Shown in pieces: positions 1-7,972 of a DNA stretch of 64,000 bases (positions are counted from its first letter, which is position 1; every line of letters begins with the position of its first letter). The position numbers were made by a program, and so were the translations under genes. Under the pieces are notes generated by a model. That model was not told the origin of the DNA, made no database searches, and saw only the letters and a list, made by a program, of their open reading frames with translations. The DNA comes from Butyricicoccus pullicaecorum DSM 23266 (lineage in GTDB: Bacteria; Bacillota; Clostridia; Oscillospirales; Butyricicoccaceae). The DNA is taken from the NCBI RefSeq assembly GCF_900167005.1, contig NZ_FUXW01000002.1, positions 248,001 through 312,000 on the forward strand, read 5' to 3'.

Positions 1-1
1 G

Positions 2-871
2 GAGGTGGATTTCTCCGGACGGATCGATATTAAGGATGGCCGTCATCCGGTTGTCGAGAAGATGCTGCGCGGTGGTCTGTTCATTCCGAACGATACGCTG
101 CTCGATCAGGATGACAACCGAGTCGCTGTCATTACCGGCCCGAATATGGCAGGTAAGTCCACCTATATGCGTCAGGTTGCCCTGATTACCATTCTGGCGC
201 AGATGGGCTCGTTTGTACCGGCGGCTTCGGCACGTATCGGTATTGTAGACCGTATTTTCACCCGTGTCGGTGCATCTGATGACCTTGCAAGCGGCCAATC
301 TACGTTTATGGTCGAGATGAGCGAAGTTGCAGATATCCTGCGCGGAGCAACGCGCAATAGCCTGCTCATTCTGGACGAAATCGGACGCGGTACGTCCACC
401 TATGACGGTATGTCCATCGCACGTGCTGTTGTCGAGTATGTCGCCGATAAAAAACGCATCGGTGCACGCGCTCTATTTGCCACCCACTACCATGAACTGA
501 CAGCACTGGAAGATCTGGTGGATGGCATTAAGAATTACAATATCGCCGTCAAAAAACGCGGCGATAACATTACATTTTTGCGTAAGATTGTGCGCGGCGG
601 CGCAGATGACAGCTACGGTATTGAGGTTGCTGGTTTAGCTGGTGTGCCTAATCCGGTCATCAAGCGTGCCAAGCGTATTTTAGCCGATCTTGAGAGCAAT
701 ACGCCCAAGGTTGAAGTGCATGCAGTCGCGGATAGTGAACCTGCGCAGGTATCGCTGATGGATTTGGGAACCAATGCGGTTGCCGACCGGCTGCGCAGCA
801 TGCAAATTGAGACCATGACGCCGATTGAGGCGATGACCGCACTGTATGAGCTCAAACAGATGCTCAGTTAA
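2..871 (+). CDS. mutS: DNA mismatch repair protein MutS, C-terminal part (5' end outside window)
   Basis: This is the ATPase half of MutS, the dimeric clamp that recognises mismatches and recruits MutL. The frame is open from the first bases, and an apparent GTG at 5 is an internal Val codon, so the gene is cut by the window edge. Visible are the Walker A loop GPNMAGKST, the Walker B stretch [13 protein letters not shown], the switch region with ATHYHEL, and the C-terminal helix-turn-helix dimerisation segment ending in ELKQMLS. It is followed 21 bp later by mutL, the usual mutS-mutL arrangement in Firmicutes. Identity is certain; only the N-terminal mismatch-binding domains are missing. Confidence 0.97.
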   Translation, partial: EVDFSGRIDIKDGRHPVVEKMLRGGLFIPNDTLLDQDDNRVAVITGPNMAGKSTYMRQVALITILAQMGSFVPAASARIGIVDRIFTRVGASDDLASGQSTFMVEMSEVADILRGATRNSLLILDEIGRGTSTYDGMSIARAVVEYVADKKRIGARALFATHYHELTALEDLVDGIKNYNIAVKKRGDNITFLRKIVRGGADDSYGIEVAGLAGVPNPVIKRAKRILADLESNTPKVEVHAVADSEPAQVSLMDLGTNAVADRLRSMQIETMTPIEAMTALYELKQMLS

Positions 872-892
872 AGAGAAAGGAGGCTGTAACTC

Positions 893-3019
893 ATGCCGAT
901 CATTCATGAATTGTCCGATCATCTGGCCGACCTGATTGCGGCTGGTGAAGTTGTAGAGCGTCCAGCCTCCGTTGCCAAGGAGCTGGTCGAGAATGCAATC
1001 GACGCGCACGCAACACAAATCACGGTAGAGATTGAGAACGGCGGCATTTCTTACCTGCGTATCGCAGACAATGGCTGTGGTATGTCACCAGAGGACGCAC
1101 CCATTGCGTTTCGCCGCCATGCGACCAGTAAGCTGAGAACCGAGGATGACCTGTCCGCGATTGGAACGCTGGGATTTCGCGGTGAGGCGCTGGCAGCCAT
1201 CGCGTCGGTTTCCCGCATCGACCTGTTTACCAAGCAGGCGGATACCCTTGCAGGTGTGCATCTGCACTTGGAAGCGGGTGAGATTCTGGAAAATGAGGAA
1301 GCTGGCTGCCCGAACGGTACGACCATCATTGTACGGGATATTTTTTACAATACCCCGGCACGTATGAAGTTTTTGCGTAAGGATTTCACCGAAGCAGGCT
1401 ATGTCGTCGGTGTTGTCCAGCATGCAGCGCTGTCTCATCCCGAAATTGCGTTTACCATGATTCGAGACGGCAGACAGGTCTTTGCAACGCCGGGCAATGG
1501 CAAACTGATTGCACCGGTGTTCTCGGTGTTCGGCAAGGAGATGACAGCAAACCTCATCGAGGTACCCGCATTTTCTCGCGGAAGTCTTTCGGCTTGGGGC
1601 TATATTACCAAAGCACATGCCGGACGGCCAAATCGCTCCATGCAGCACTTTTTCGTCAATGGCCGTTATGTCAAGTCGCGCGTCATGCAGGCTGCGATGG
1701 AAGAAGCCTATCGCAATAAGCTGATTACCGGCAAGTATCCGTCGGGCGTTATGTTCTTGACGCTGCCGCTGCACATGGTCGATGTCAACGTGCATCCGGC
1801 AAAAACTGAGGTCAAATTTGCCGAGGAAAAGGCAGTTTTTGACGTGGTCTATGTGGCTTGTAAGAATGCACTCGAGCAGGATGACAACGTACCCGAGATC
1901 AAGGCACATGCTGAAAAGAAACCGGCTCGCGAAGACCACCTGACGCAAGAACAGCAGCGCATGACCATGCCGCAGCCGACTGCGGTCAAGCCGGTCGAGG
2001 AAAAAACAGTTTCCGCTCCGGTTACGCCGCCTGTGCAGGTACAGGAGCAGCCCAAGGTCGAAATCAAAGCAGAACCTGTTATTTCGACCGCTACACCGAT
2101 GCCTGAGCGTACGGCGCCTGCACCGGTCGAAAAGCCTGAGCCGCAGCCCAAGCCGAGCAAACCGGAAAAGTATCCCATTACCGATTCGTATTCCCTGATG
2201 GGACGCACGGTAAAGGTACATTCTCTTTACGCATCCAAGGCGGCAGAGCTGGGTACAGGAAAGTTCCCGCTGCATCAGAATAGAATTAAACAGCCGTATG
2301 TCAATGCAGATGATGAGGACGGTCTGGACTGGGATTACCTGCCGCAGCTGGTGATTCCCGGAGATGATCGAGATCGCTCTCCGGCGGCTGAAACCGCATC
2401 GGTACAGCCTGAGCCGCAGCCCGAAACCGAGGCGCAGCCGGTCATTCCGGAACATAGTGCCCGTGTGCTTGGCGAGGCGTTCCAGACTTATATTGTGGCA
2501 GAAGACGACAAGGGACTGCTCCTGATCGATAAGCATGCAGCACATGAACGCATGATTTTTAATCATCTGCGTGCAAGCGTAGATATTCCGAGACAGGAAC
2601 TTTTGACACCTGTGATTGCCGAAGTGACCGCACCTGAATACGCGGCGCTCTGCGAGCAGTTGGAGCGCATTCGGGAGATTGGCTTTGATATCGAGCCCTT
2701 TGGACAGAATAGCTTTGCCATTCGTGCCATTCCGGCTTATCTCGATAGCGGCGCAGTACAGGAGACGGTCACCGAAATGGCGGATAAGCTGATGAACAAT
2801 CGGACGCCGGTGCCCGATCGTCTGGACGATGTCATTCATACCGTGTCGTGCAAGGCGGCAATCAAGGCGGGCATGACGACATCGCTGGCTGAACTGCAAG
2901 ACTTCTGCAATCGTGTACTGGAAGACTCAGACGTTGTCTGTTGTCCGCATGGCCGACCGGTCACGGTGCGTTTAACCAAGTATGAGCTTGACAAGATGTT
3001 CAAGCGCGTCAATCAGTGA
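893..3019 (+). CDS. mutL: DNA mismatch repair protein MutL
   Basis: MutL (708 aa) is the GHKL-ATPase matchmaker of mismatch repair and, in most Gram-positives, also the nicking endonuclease. The start follows AAAGGAGG. The N-terminal ATPase shows ELVENAIDAHA, DNGCGM and GFRGEAL. A long Pro/Glu/Val-rich linker occupies roughly residues 345-500. The C-terminal domain has DKHAAHER at 546-553, a CKAAIKAG segment and CPHGRP near the end, which correspond to the endonuclease motifs. The final acidic residue of the DQHA-x2-E-x4-E motif is Asn557 here, so nicking activity is plausible but should not be assumed. It is co-directional with mutS and miaA. Confidence 0.97.
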   Translation: MPIIHELSDHLADLIAAGEVVERPASVAKELVENAIDAHATQITVEIENGGISYLRIADNGCGMSPEDAPIAFRRHATSKLRTEDDLSAIGTLGFRGEALAAIASVSRIDLFTKQADTLAGVHLHLEAGEILENEEAGCPNGTTIIVRDIFYNTPARMKFLRKDFTEAGYVVGVVQHAALSHPEIAFTMIRDGRQVFATPGNGKLIAPVFSVFGKEMTANLIEVPAFSRGSLSAWGYITKAHAGRPNRSMQHFFVNGRYVKSRVMQAAMEEAYRNKLITGKYPSGVMFLTLPLHMVDVNVHPAKTEVKFAEEKAVFDVVYVACKNALEQDDNVPEIKAHAEKKPAREDHLTQEQQRMTMPQPTAVKPVEEKTVSAPVTPPVQVQEQPKVEIKAEPVISTATPMPERTAPAPVEKPEPQPKPSKPEKYPITDSYSLMGRTVKVHSLYASKAAELGTGKFPLHQNRIKQPYVNADDEDGLDWDYLPQLVIPGDDRDRSPAAETASVQPEPQPETEAQPVIPEHSARVLGEAFQTYIVAEDDKGLLLIDKHAAHERMIFNHLRASVDIPRQELLTPVIAEVTAPEYAALCEQLERIREIGFDIEPFGQNSFAIRAIPAYLDSGAVQETVTEMADKLMNNRTPVPDRLDDVIHTVSCKAAIKAGMTTSLAELQDFCNRVLEDSDVVCCPHGRPVTVRLTKYELDKMFKRVNQ

Positions 3020-3029
3020 GGAGAGCGAT

Positions 3030-3971
3030 ATGCAAAATAGGCTGATTTGTATTACGGGGCCAACGGCAAGCGGAAAGACCGCACTGTCGATTGCGCTTGC
3101 ACAGCGCCTGCAAACTGAAATCATCTCCTCGGATTCCATGCAAATCTATCGAGAGATGGATATTGGAACAGCCAAGCCGACGGCGGCTGAGCAGGCAGCA
3201 GTACCGCATCACATGATTGATATTGTCGACCCGGGTGAACCGTTCTCAGTCGCTCGGTATGTCGAGCTGGCCGATCAGTGTGCACAGACGCTGTTGCAAG
3301 CGGGCAAAATCCCGCTCGTAGTCGGCGGTACGGGGTTATACCTGGACGCTTTGATTGAAGGCAGCGCATTTCCCGGAGATGAAACCGATCACTCAATCCG
3401 TGAGAAGTACGAGCGTATGGCACGGGAGCAGGGAAACGAAGCGGTACATGCCTGTTTGCAGCAGGTAGATCCTGTGGCAGCTGAGCGCCTGCATCCGAAC
3501 AACCTCAAGCGTGTCATTCGGGCACTGGAAGTATTTGAGCAGACCGGGCTGACGCTTGATGCATTCAATCAGCAAAACAAACGACCGGAACCCAAGTATC
3601 AGGCGATTAAAATTGGCCTGTGTCCATCCGATCGAGAGATTTTGTATGCACGCATCAACCAGCGGGTCGATCAGATGCTCGAGGAAGGACTACTAGAAGA
3701 AGCCGAGCACCTGTTCCGGGAAGGAAAGCTGACTGGTACAGCAGCGCAGGCGATTGGCTATAAAGAACTGGCCGACTACTTTTCCGGAAATGGTTCGCTG
3801 GAGGAGTGCGTTGAGATTCTCAAGCGACGCACGTGCAATTATGCCAAGCGGCAGCTGACCTGGATCAAACGTGATCCAACGGTATTCTGGCTGACCTATG
3901 ATGCGGGTGCGGATTTTGAACAGGTGCTTCAGCGTTCGACAGATTATCTTGCGCAGCAGGGTATACAATGA
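3030..3971 (+). CDS. miaA: tRNA dimethylallyltransferase MiaA
   Basis: MiaA (313 aa) transfers a dimethylallyl group to N6 of A37 in tRNAs that read UNN codons. The start chosen is the ATG at 3030, preceded by GAGGAG, because translation there begins with the P-loop region ITGPTASGKTALS; an upstream in-frame GTG would overlap mutL. SSDSMQIYREMDIGTAKPT, the VGGTGLYLDAL segment and the C-terminal RRTCNYAKRQLTW(I)KRD motif are family hallmarks. It lies 10 bp after mutL and 36 bp before hfq, the miaA-hfq order common in bacteria. Confidence 0.96.
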   Translation: MQNRLICITGPTASGKTALSIALAQRLQTEIISSDSMQIYREMDIGTAKPTAAEQAAVPHHMIDIVDPGEPFSVARYVELADQCAQTLLQAGKIPLVVGGTGLYLDALIEGSAFPGDETDHSIREKYERMAREQGNEAVHACLQQVDPVAAERLHPNNLKRVIRALEVFEQTGLTLDAFNQQNKRPEPKYQAIKIGLCPSDREILYARINQRVDQMLEEGLLEEAEHLFREGKLTGTAAQAIGYKELADYFSGNGSLEECVEILKRRTCNYAKRQLTWIKRDPTVFWLTYDAGADFEQVLQRSTDYLAQQGIQ

Positions 3972-4007
3972 TTCCATAATTTTATACAATTATGGAGGGA
4001 ATATCTT

Positions 4008-4253
4008 GTGAAAAACGATATCAATTTGCAGGACGCTTTTTTGAATGTCGTCCGCCAGCAGGGCCAAGTGATTACGGTGATTTTGATGAACGGTTATCAG
4101 ATGCGCGGTATTATTCGCGGTTTTGACAGCTTCATTGTAATCCTGGAGAGCGACGGCCGGCAGCAGATGGTTTATAAACACGCGATTTCGACGATGATTC
4201 CCAGTCAGCGAGTCGAATTTTATACTCGCCGGGAGGAGCGTGCGTCGAACTAG
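4008..4253 (+). CDS. hfq: RNA chaperone Hfq
   Basis: Hfq (81 aa) is a hexameric Sm-like RNA-binding protein. It starts at a GTG preceded by GGAGG at 3994-3998. The Sm1 region contains NLQDAFLN and the FDSF segment; the Sm2 signature is YKHAISTMIPS, in place of the commoner YKHAIST(I/V)xP. The C-terminus is short, as in other Gram-positive Hfq proteins. Position directly after miaA agrees with the assignment. Confidence 0.95.
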   Translation: MKNDINLQDAFLNVVRQQGQVITVILMNGYQMRGIIRGFDSFIVILESDGRQQMVYKHAISTMIPSQRVEFYTRREERASN

Positions 4254-4270
4254 ACAAGGAGACTCTGGTT

Positions 4271-5515
4271 GTGGGAAAACAATCTATCTGGAAACGGATT
4301 AAGCCCGCGAATGTGATGGTCGCAGTATTGACCGTGGTCGCTGTGGCTTATTTGATCGTGCAGTGCGTAAATTCCATGCAATCCAACATTGAGACGACGC
4401 CTGCGGTCTATGTGACGATGGATGAATCGATCTCGGCAGAGGGATGGTTTGTGCGCGATGAGACGGTGGCCGAGGGTACGTCAAGCAACTCGGTTAAGCA
4501 CATCGTTTCAAACGGCGAAAAGGTACAGGATGCGGCGGCGCTTGCGATTGTGTATGAAGATGAGAGCATCATGGAAGCCAGCCGACGGATGGAAGAAATC
4601 GACAATGAGCTGAGCTTGCTCAATTCGGCGGTACAGTCGGTCGATAACTACACCAATGACAATACCAAGCTCGATCAGCAGATTACGCGAGAGATGCAGC
4701 AGTTGGCAGTCCGGGTGGACGACGGCATGTTGTCCGACGCTTATGAGACTGCAACAGAGCTGCGCAAGCTGGCGCTGCGCAGAAATGCATCTTCTCTGGA
4801 TGTGGCATCCATCAAGTCGCAGATTGTTGCATTGGAGAATGAGAAAAGGCAGCTGACCGGACAAGCCTCCGGCCGCAGCAATACCATCAGCGCGCCGGCT
4901 TCGGGATATTTCTCCGAGGTAGTAGACGGCTATGAGGAGATTCTGACTCCGGAGAAGGTCAGAACCATGCAGCCGGAAACCTTCAAGCAGCTGACCGAGC
5001 AGAAGGTCACGGCACCGACCGGAAAGCTAGGTAAGGTCGTCAGTGGGTTTACGTGGGACTTTGCGACCGTCTTGAGCGAAGAGAATGCCGCACGCCTGTC
5101 GGTTGGACAAAAGGTAACGCTCAAGTTCTCGCAGATCTCAGCGAATGCCGATGCCGAAGTGGTAGCGATCAATTCCAGCAAAGAGAGCGGGGAAGCGCTC
5201 GTTGTTTTCCAAAGCCAGATCATGAACGGAGAACTGGTCTCCATTCGACAGCAGAAGGTCGATATTGTGGTGGCCACACATTCGGGACTGCGTGTTCCGG
5301 TTTCTGCGATCACGATGAATGACAAGGGCGAGACGGGTGTATTGATCCTGACCGGAAATACGGCTCGTTTTAAGTACATTGATGAAAAGAATTCGTACAA
5401 GGGTGAACAGTATTACATCGTTCCCAAGGGAACAACATACAAATACCTGCTCATGAATGACGAGATTGTCATTCATCCGAGCGGTTCGAATAATTTGAAG
5501 GTGATTTCATCATGA
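4271..5515 (+). CDS. HlyD-like membrane fusion (adaptor) protein of the division cluster
   Basis: This 414-aa protein starts at a GTG and has a single N-terminal membrane segment (about residues 15-35). Next come a beta-domain, a predicted coiled-coil hairpin (about 95-195) and a second beta-barrel-like part that ends with a short exported-side domain. This is the architecture of HlyD/biotinyl-lipoyl-like adaptor proteins. No ABC transporter or RND pump is adjacent. Instead it sits between hfq and yggS-sepF-yggT-divIVA, and its stop overlaps the yggS start (ATGA). A role in envelope or division-site assembly is inferred from context only; the partner and substrate are unknown. Confidence 0.75.
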   Translation: MGKQSIWKRIKPANVMVAVLTVVAVAYLIVQCVNSMQSNIETTPAVYVTMDESISAEGWFVRDETVAEGTSSNSVKHIVSNGEKVQDAAALAIVYEDESIMEASRRMEEIDNELSLLNSAVQSVDNYTNDNTKLDQQITREMQQLAVRVDDGMLSDAYETATELRKLALRRNASSLDVASIKSQIVALENEKRQLTGQASGRSNTISAPASGYFSEVVDGYEEILTPEKVRTMQPETFKQLTEQKVTAPTGKLGKVVSGFTWDFATVLSEENAARLSVGQKVTLKFSQISANADAEVVAINSSKESGEALVVFQSQIMNGELVSIRQQKVDIVVATHSGLRVPVSAITMNDKGETGVLILTGNTARFKYIDEKNSYKGEQYYIVPKGTTYKYLLMNDEIVIHPSGSNNLKVISS

Positions 5516-6258
5516 TGACAGAGACAGAACGCAGTACATTGGAAGAACGCTTGCATGACGTACAGCAGCGGATTGCACAGGCAGCCCGTGCGGCTGGACG
5601 AGATCCGAAGGAGGTACTTCTGGTTGCGGCGACCAAAATGAACGACGCAGAGCGCGTGCAGGCCGCAATCCAGGCAGGACTTACGGCCTGCGGCGAAAAC
5701 CGCGTGCAGGAGCTGTTAGAAAAATATGAGCAGGGTGCATATCAAGGTGCGGACTTGCAGTTTATCGGCACCCTGCAAAGCAATAAGGTAAAATATTTGC
5801 TTGGCAAGGTCTCGCTCATTCAGTCGGTTAGTTCGCTGAAACTGGCAGAATGTATTGCAAAAGAGGCAAAAAAGCGTAATATGTGCCAAGATATTTTACT
5901 GGAAGTCAATATTGGACGGGAAGAGGCGAAAAGCGGATTTCTGGTAGAGACACTGGATTCTTCGCTGGAAGCGCTTTCCAAATTCCCTGAAATTCACATC
6001 CGCGGATTGATGGCCATTCCACCGATTCCAACAGGCACAGACAAAAATTCGCGTTATTTTGCAGAAATGCGACAACTCTTTGTTGACATATCGGCAAAAA
6101 AATACGATAATGTATCTATGGACTATTTGTCTATGGGTATGACTGCTGACTTTGAAGAGGCGATTCGGTTCGGCGCAAATATCGTGCGCGTCGGTACGGC
6201 GATCTTTGGACGGCGGCCTTATCCAGTAGGCACCGGTCTGTCAAGGGAGATCCAATAA
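5512..6258 (+). CDS. yggS: YggS/PLPBP-family pyridoxal phosphate homeostasis protein
   Basis: This 248-aa protein belongs to the PLPBP family (YggS/YlmE), a single-domain alanine-racemase-like TIM barrel that binds PLP and buffers vitamin B6 pools. The PLP lysine is in LLVAATKMN. CGENRVQELLEKYE, the FIGTLQSNK segment and the C-terminal LSMGMTADFEEAIRFGANIVRVGTAIFG are all family signatures; the last run is only cited in part. Placement before sepF matches Bacillus ylmE-ylmF-ylmG. Its ATG overlaps the preceding stop, so translational coupling is likely. Confidence 0.94.
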   Translation: MMTETERSTLEERLHDVQQRIAQAARAAGRDPKEVLLVAATKMNDAERVQAAIQAGLTACGENRVQELLEKYEQGAYQGADLQFIGTLQSNKVKYLLGKVSLIQSVSSLKLAECIAKEAKKRNMCQDILLEVNIGREEAKSGFLVETLDSSLEALSKFPEIHIRGLMAIPPIPTGTDKNSRYFAEMRQLFVDISAKKYDNVSMDYLSMGMTADFEEAIRFGANIVRVGTAIFGRRPYPVGTGLSREIQ

Positions 6259-6295
6259 AAAAGAATTAAAGTTATCCACAAAGGAGTTTTGGAAT

Positions 6296-6763
6296 ATGGC
6301 ATCGATCAAGGGTTTTCTCGATTGGGTAAAGGGCGAGGACATGGAAGAGAATTTCGACGATTTCACCCCCGTACAGCGTGAGGAAACGCTGGAGGACGAT
6401 CAGCCCGCTGAGGAGTCCTCTTACAATAGCGCATCCACTTCGTCGGCTGCAGGCCGCCGCAACAATGTTGTAAACATCAACACCACGGCTCAGCTGGCAG
6501 TTGTTCTGGTTAAGCCCGACCGCTTCGAGAATGCTGCGGAGATCGCAGACCATCTCAAGGAGAAGCGTACGGTTGTACTCAATCTCGAGCAGACCAATAA
6601 GGATGTTGCCCGCCGCCTGGTAGACTTTTTGAGCGGTGTTGCATACGCACAGGAAGGTAAGATTAAGAAGGTCGCAAACAGCACGTTCATCATCACCCCC
6701 TATAACGTAGATATCCTGGGTGATCTGATTGATGAACTAGAGAACAACGGACTTTACATCTGA
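6296..6763 (+). CDS. sepF: cell division protein SepF
   Basis: SepF (155 aa) is an FtsZ-binding membrane anchor that forms rings. It has an N-terminal amphipathic membrane-targeting helix (MASIKGFLDWVKG), an acidic linker, and the conserved C-terminal domain with KPDRFENAAEIADHLKEKR, VVLNLE and DFLSGVAYA. The start has AAAGGAG upstream. Its neighbours yggS and yggT are the standard Gram-positive division-cluster companions. Confidence 0.95.
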   Translation: MASIKGFLDWVKGEDMEENFDDFTPVQREETLEDDQPAEESSYNSASTSSAAGRRNNVVNINTTAQLAVVLVKPDRFENAAEIADHLKEKRTVVLNLEQTNKDVARRLVDFLSGVAYAQEGKIKKVANSTFIITPYNVDILGDLIDELENNGLYI

Positions 6764-6776
6764 TTGAAGGAATAGC

Positions 6777-7049
6777 GTGTTTAACTATTTTGTCATTTTG
6801 GTAATACAGCTCATCAGAATCTTTGAGTTTTTGATGTTTGCTCGGGCGATCTTTTCCTGGTTCCCGCAAGTGCGCGGCAGTAAGATCAGTGAGTTGCTGT
6901 ATCTGGCAACCGAGCCGATCGTTATGCCGTTTCGTTCGCTTTTGGATCGCGTGGATGCGTTCCGCGGCATGATGTTTGACATCCCGTTTCTTTGCGGGTT
7001 CGTGTCGCTGATGATTGTGGAGCGTATCCTATACAGTCTGGTCATATAA
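6777..7049 (+). CDS. yggT: YggT family integral membrane protein
   Basis: This is a 90-aa membrane protein with two hydrophobic segments (about residues 3-28 and 65-88) around the conserved SWFPQVRGSKISELLYLATEP-type loop, of which only part is cited here. It starts at a GTG 13 bp after sepF. YggT/YlmG proteins are associated with division and nucleoid distribution in bacteria and plastids. Assignment rests on the loop motif and the sepF-yggT-divIVA order. Confidence 0.9.
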   Translation: MFNYFVILVIQLIRIFEFLMFARAIFSWFPQVRGSKISELLYLATEPIVMPFRSLLDRVDAFRGMMFDIPFLCGFVSLMIVERILYSLVI

Positions 7050-7059
7050 CAAAGTGAGG

Positions 7060-7086
7060 TGGCTGGGGGTACTCCGGCCATTTTGC
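7060..7086 (+). terminator. weak hairpin with short T-run between yggT and divIVA
   Basis: TGGCTGG and CCGGCCA pair (one G-U) around a 7-nt loop and are followed by TTTTG. It could be a weak intrinsic terminator or attenuator between yggT and divIVA. No strong promoter was recognised after it, so partial read-through is likely. Confidence 0.4.
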
Positions 7087-7132
7087 CTTGCAGGAAACAG
7101 GTTCACTTCATGTATTTCGGAGGATAAAAACT

Positions 7133-7939
7133 ATGCTGACGGTTCAGGAAATTCAGGCATTGACTTTTGAAAAAGCAATGTTCAACGGATATGACCCGAA
7201 ATCTGTTGACGAGGTGATCGAGCAGATCACCGAAGACTATGCAGCAATGCAGAAGGAGAATGCCGCGCTCAAGGCCAAGATGAAGGTGCTGGTCGACAAG
7301 ATCGATGAGTATCGTTCGGTTGAGGACGGTATGCGCCGTGCACTGGTTTCGGCACAGGGTATCGCACAGGAGACTCTGGATAAGGCCAAGCTGGAGGCAC
7401 AGCAGATCATTGACGAGGCGAAAGAAAAGTACGAAGTACGCGTCAAGGAGCTCAAGGCTGAGATCGTAGCCGAGGAGCAGCGTCTGGAAATCGCCAAGAA
7501 GAATAACGCTGATTTTCTCAGCAAGATGACGGCTGTTTACGAGGCGCAGAAGAAGATTCTGGTTAAGCTCGCTGCTGCACCCGAGCTGCAGCCGGCAGAG
7601 CCGACTGTAGAGAGCGCAGAGGCTGCAATGCCGGTCGCTGAGGACGCAGCAGAGCCGGCTGTGACCGAGAATGCACCGCAGGCTGTTGAGGAAGCAGCTG
7701 CTCCGGCTGCTGCACCCGAGCAGGTTAAGGTTCCGCGCAATGAGGAGCTGCCTGAAGAGGTCAAGCAGTACGTCGAGCTTCAGAAGGAAAAGAAGTTTAC
7801 GATTTCTGAAGTGAACCTTGCGTCGAGCAGACAGCATGGCGTCAACTCGGATACCCAGCGTCTGCATGAGCAGGCAACTGCACGATTCGATTTCGGCGAG
7901 CTGAAGTTCGGTGCGGACTACAAGCCCGAGAACGATTAA
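7133..7939 (+). CDS. divIVA: DivIVA-domain protein
   Basis: This 268-aa coiled-coil protein localises to curved membrane and septum. The start at 7133 is preferred over an upstream in-frame ATG because a GGAGG lies 8 bp before it and the product then opens with the classical LTVQEIQALTFEKAMFNGYD membrane-binding segment. The residues about 30-150 are heptad-rich coiled coil. Residues about 150-215 form a low-complexity Ala/Glu/Pro/Val linker, and a short basic/aromatic tail follows. It ends the division group and is 33 bp upstream of ileS, as in Bacillus. Confidence 0.93.
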   Translation: MLTVQEIQALTFEKAMFNGYDPKSVDEVIEQITEDYAAMQKENAALKAKMKVLVDKIDEYRSVEDGMRRALVSAQGIAQETLDKAKLEAQQIIDEAKEKYEVRVKELKAEIVAEEQRLEIAKKNNADFLSKMTAVYEAQKKILVKLAAAPELQPAEPTVESAEAAMPVAEDAAEPAVTENAPQAVEEAAAPAAAPEQVKVPRNEELPEEVKQYVELQKEKKFTISEVNLASSRQHGVNSDTQRLHEQATARFDFGELKFGADYKPEND

Positions 7940-7972
7940 GAGAGAAACAAACGAAAGGACGGACACGGTACA

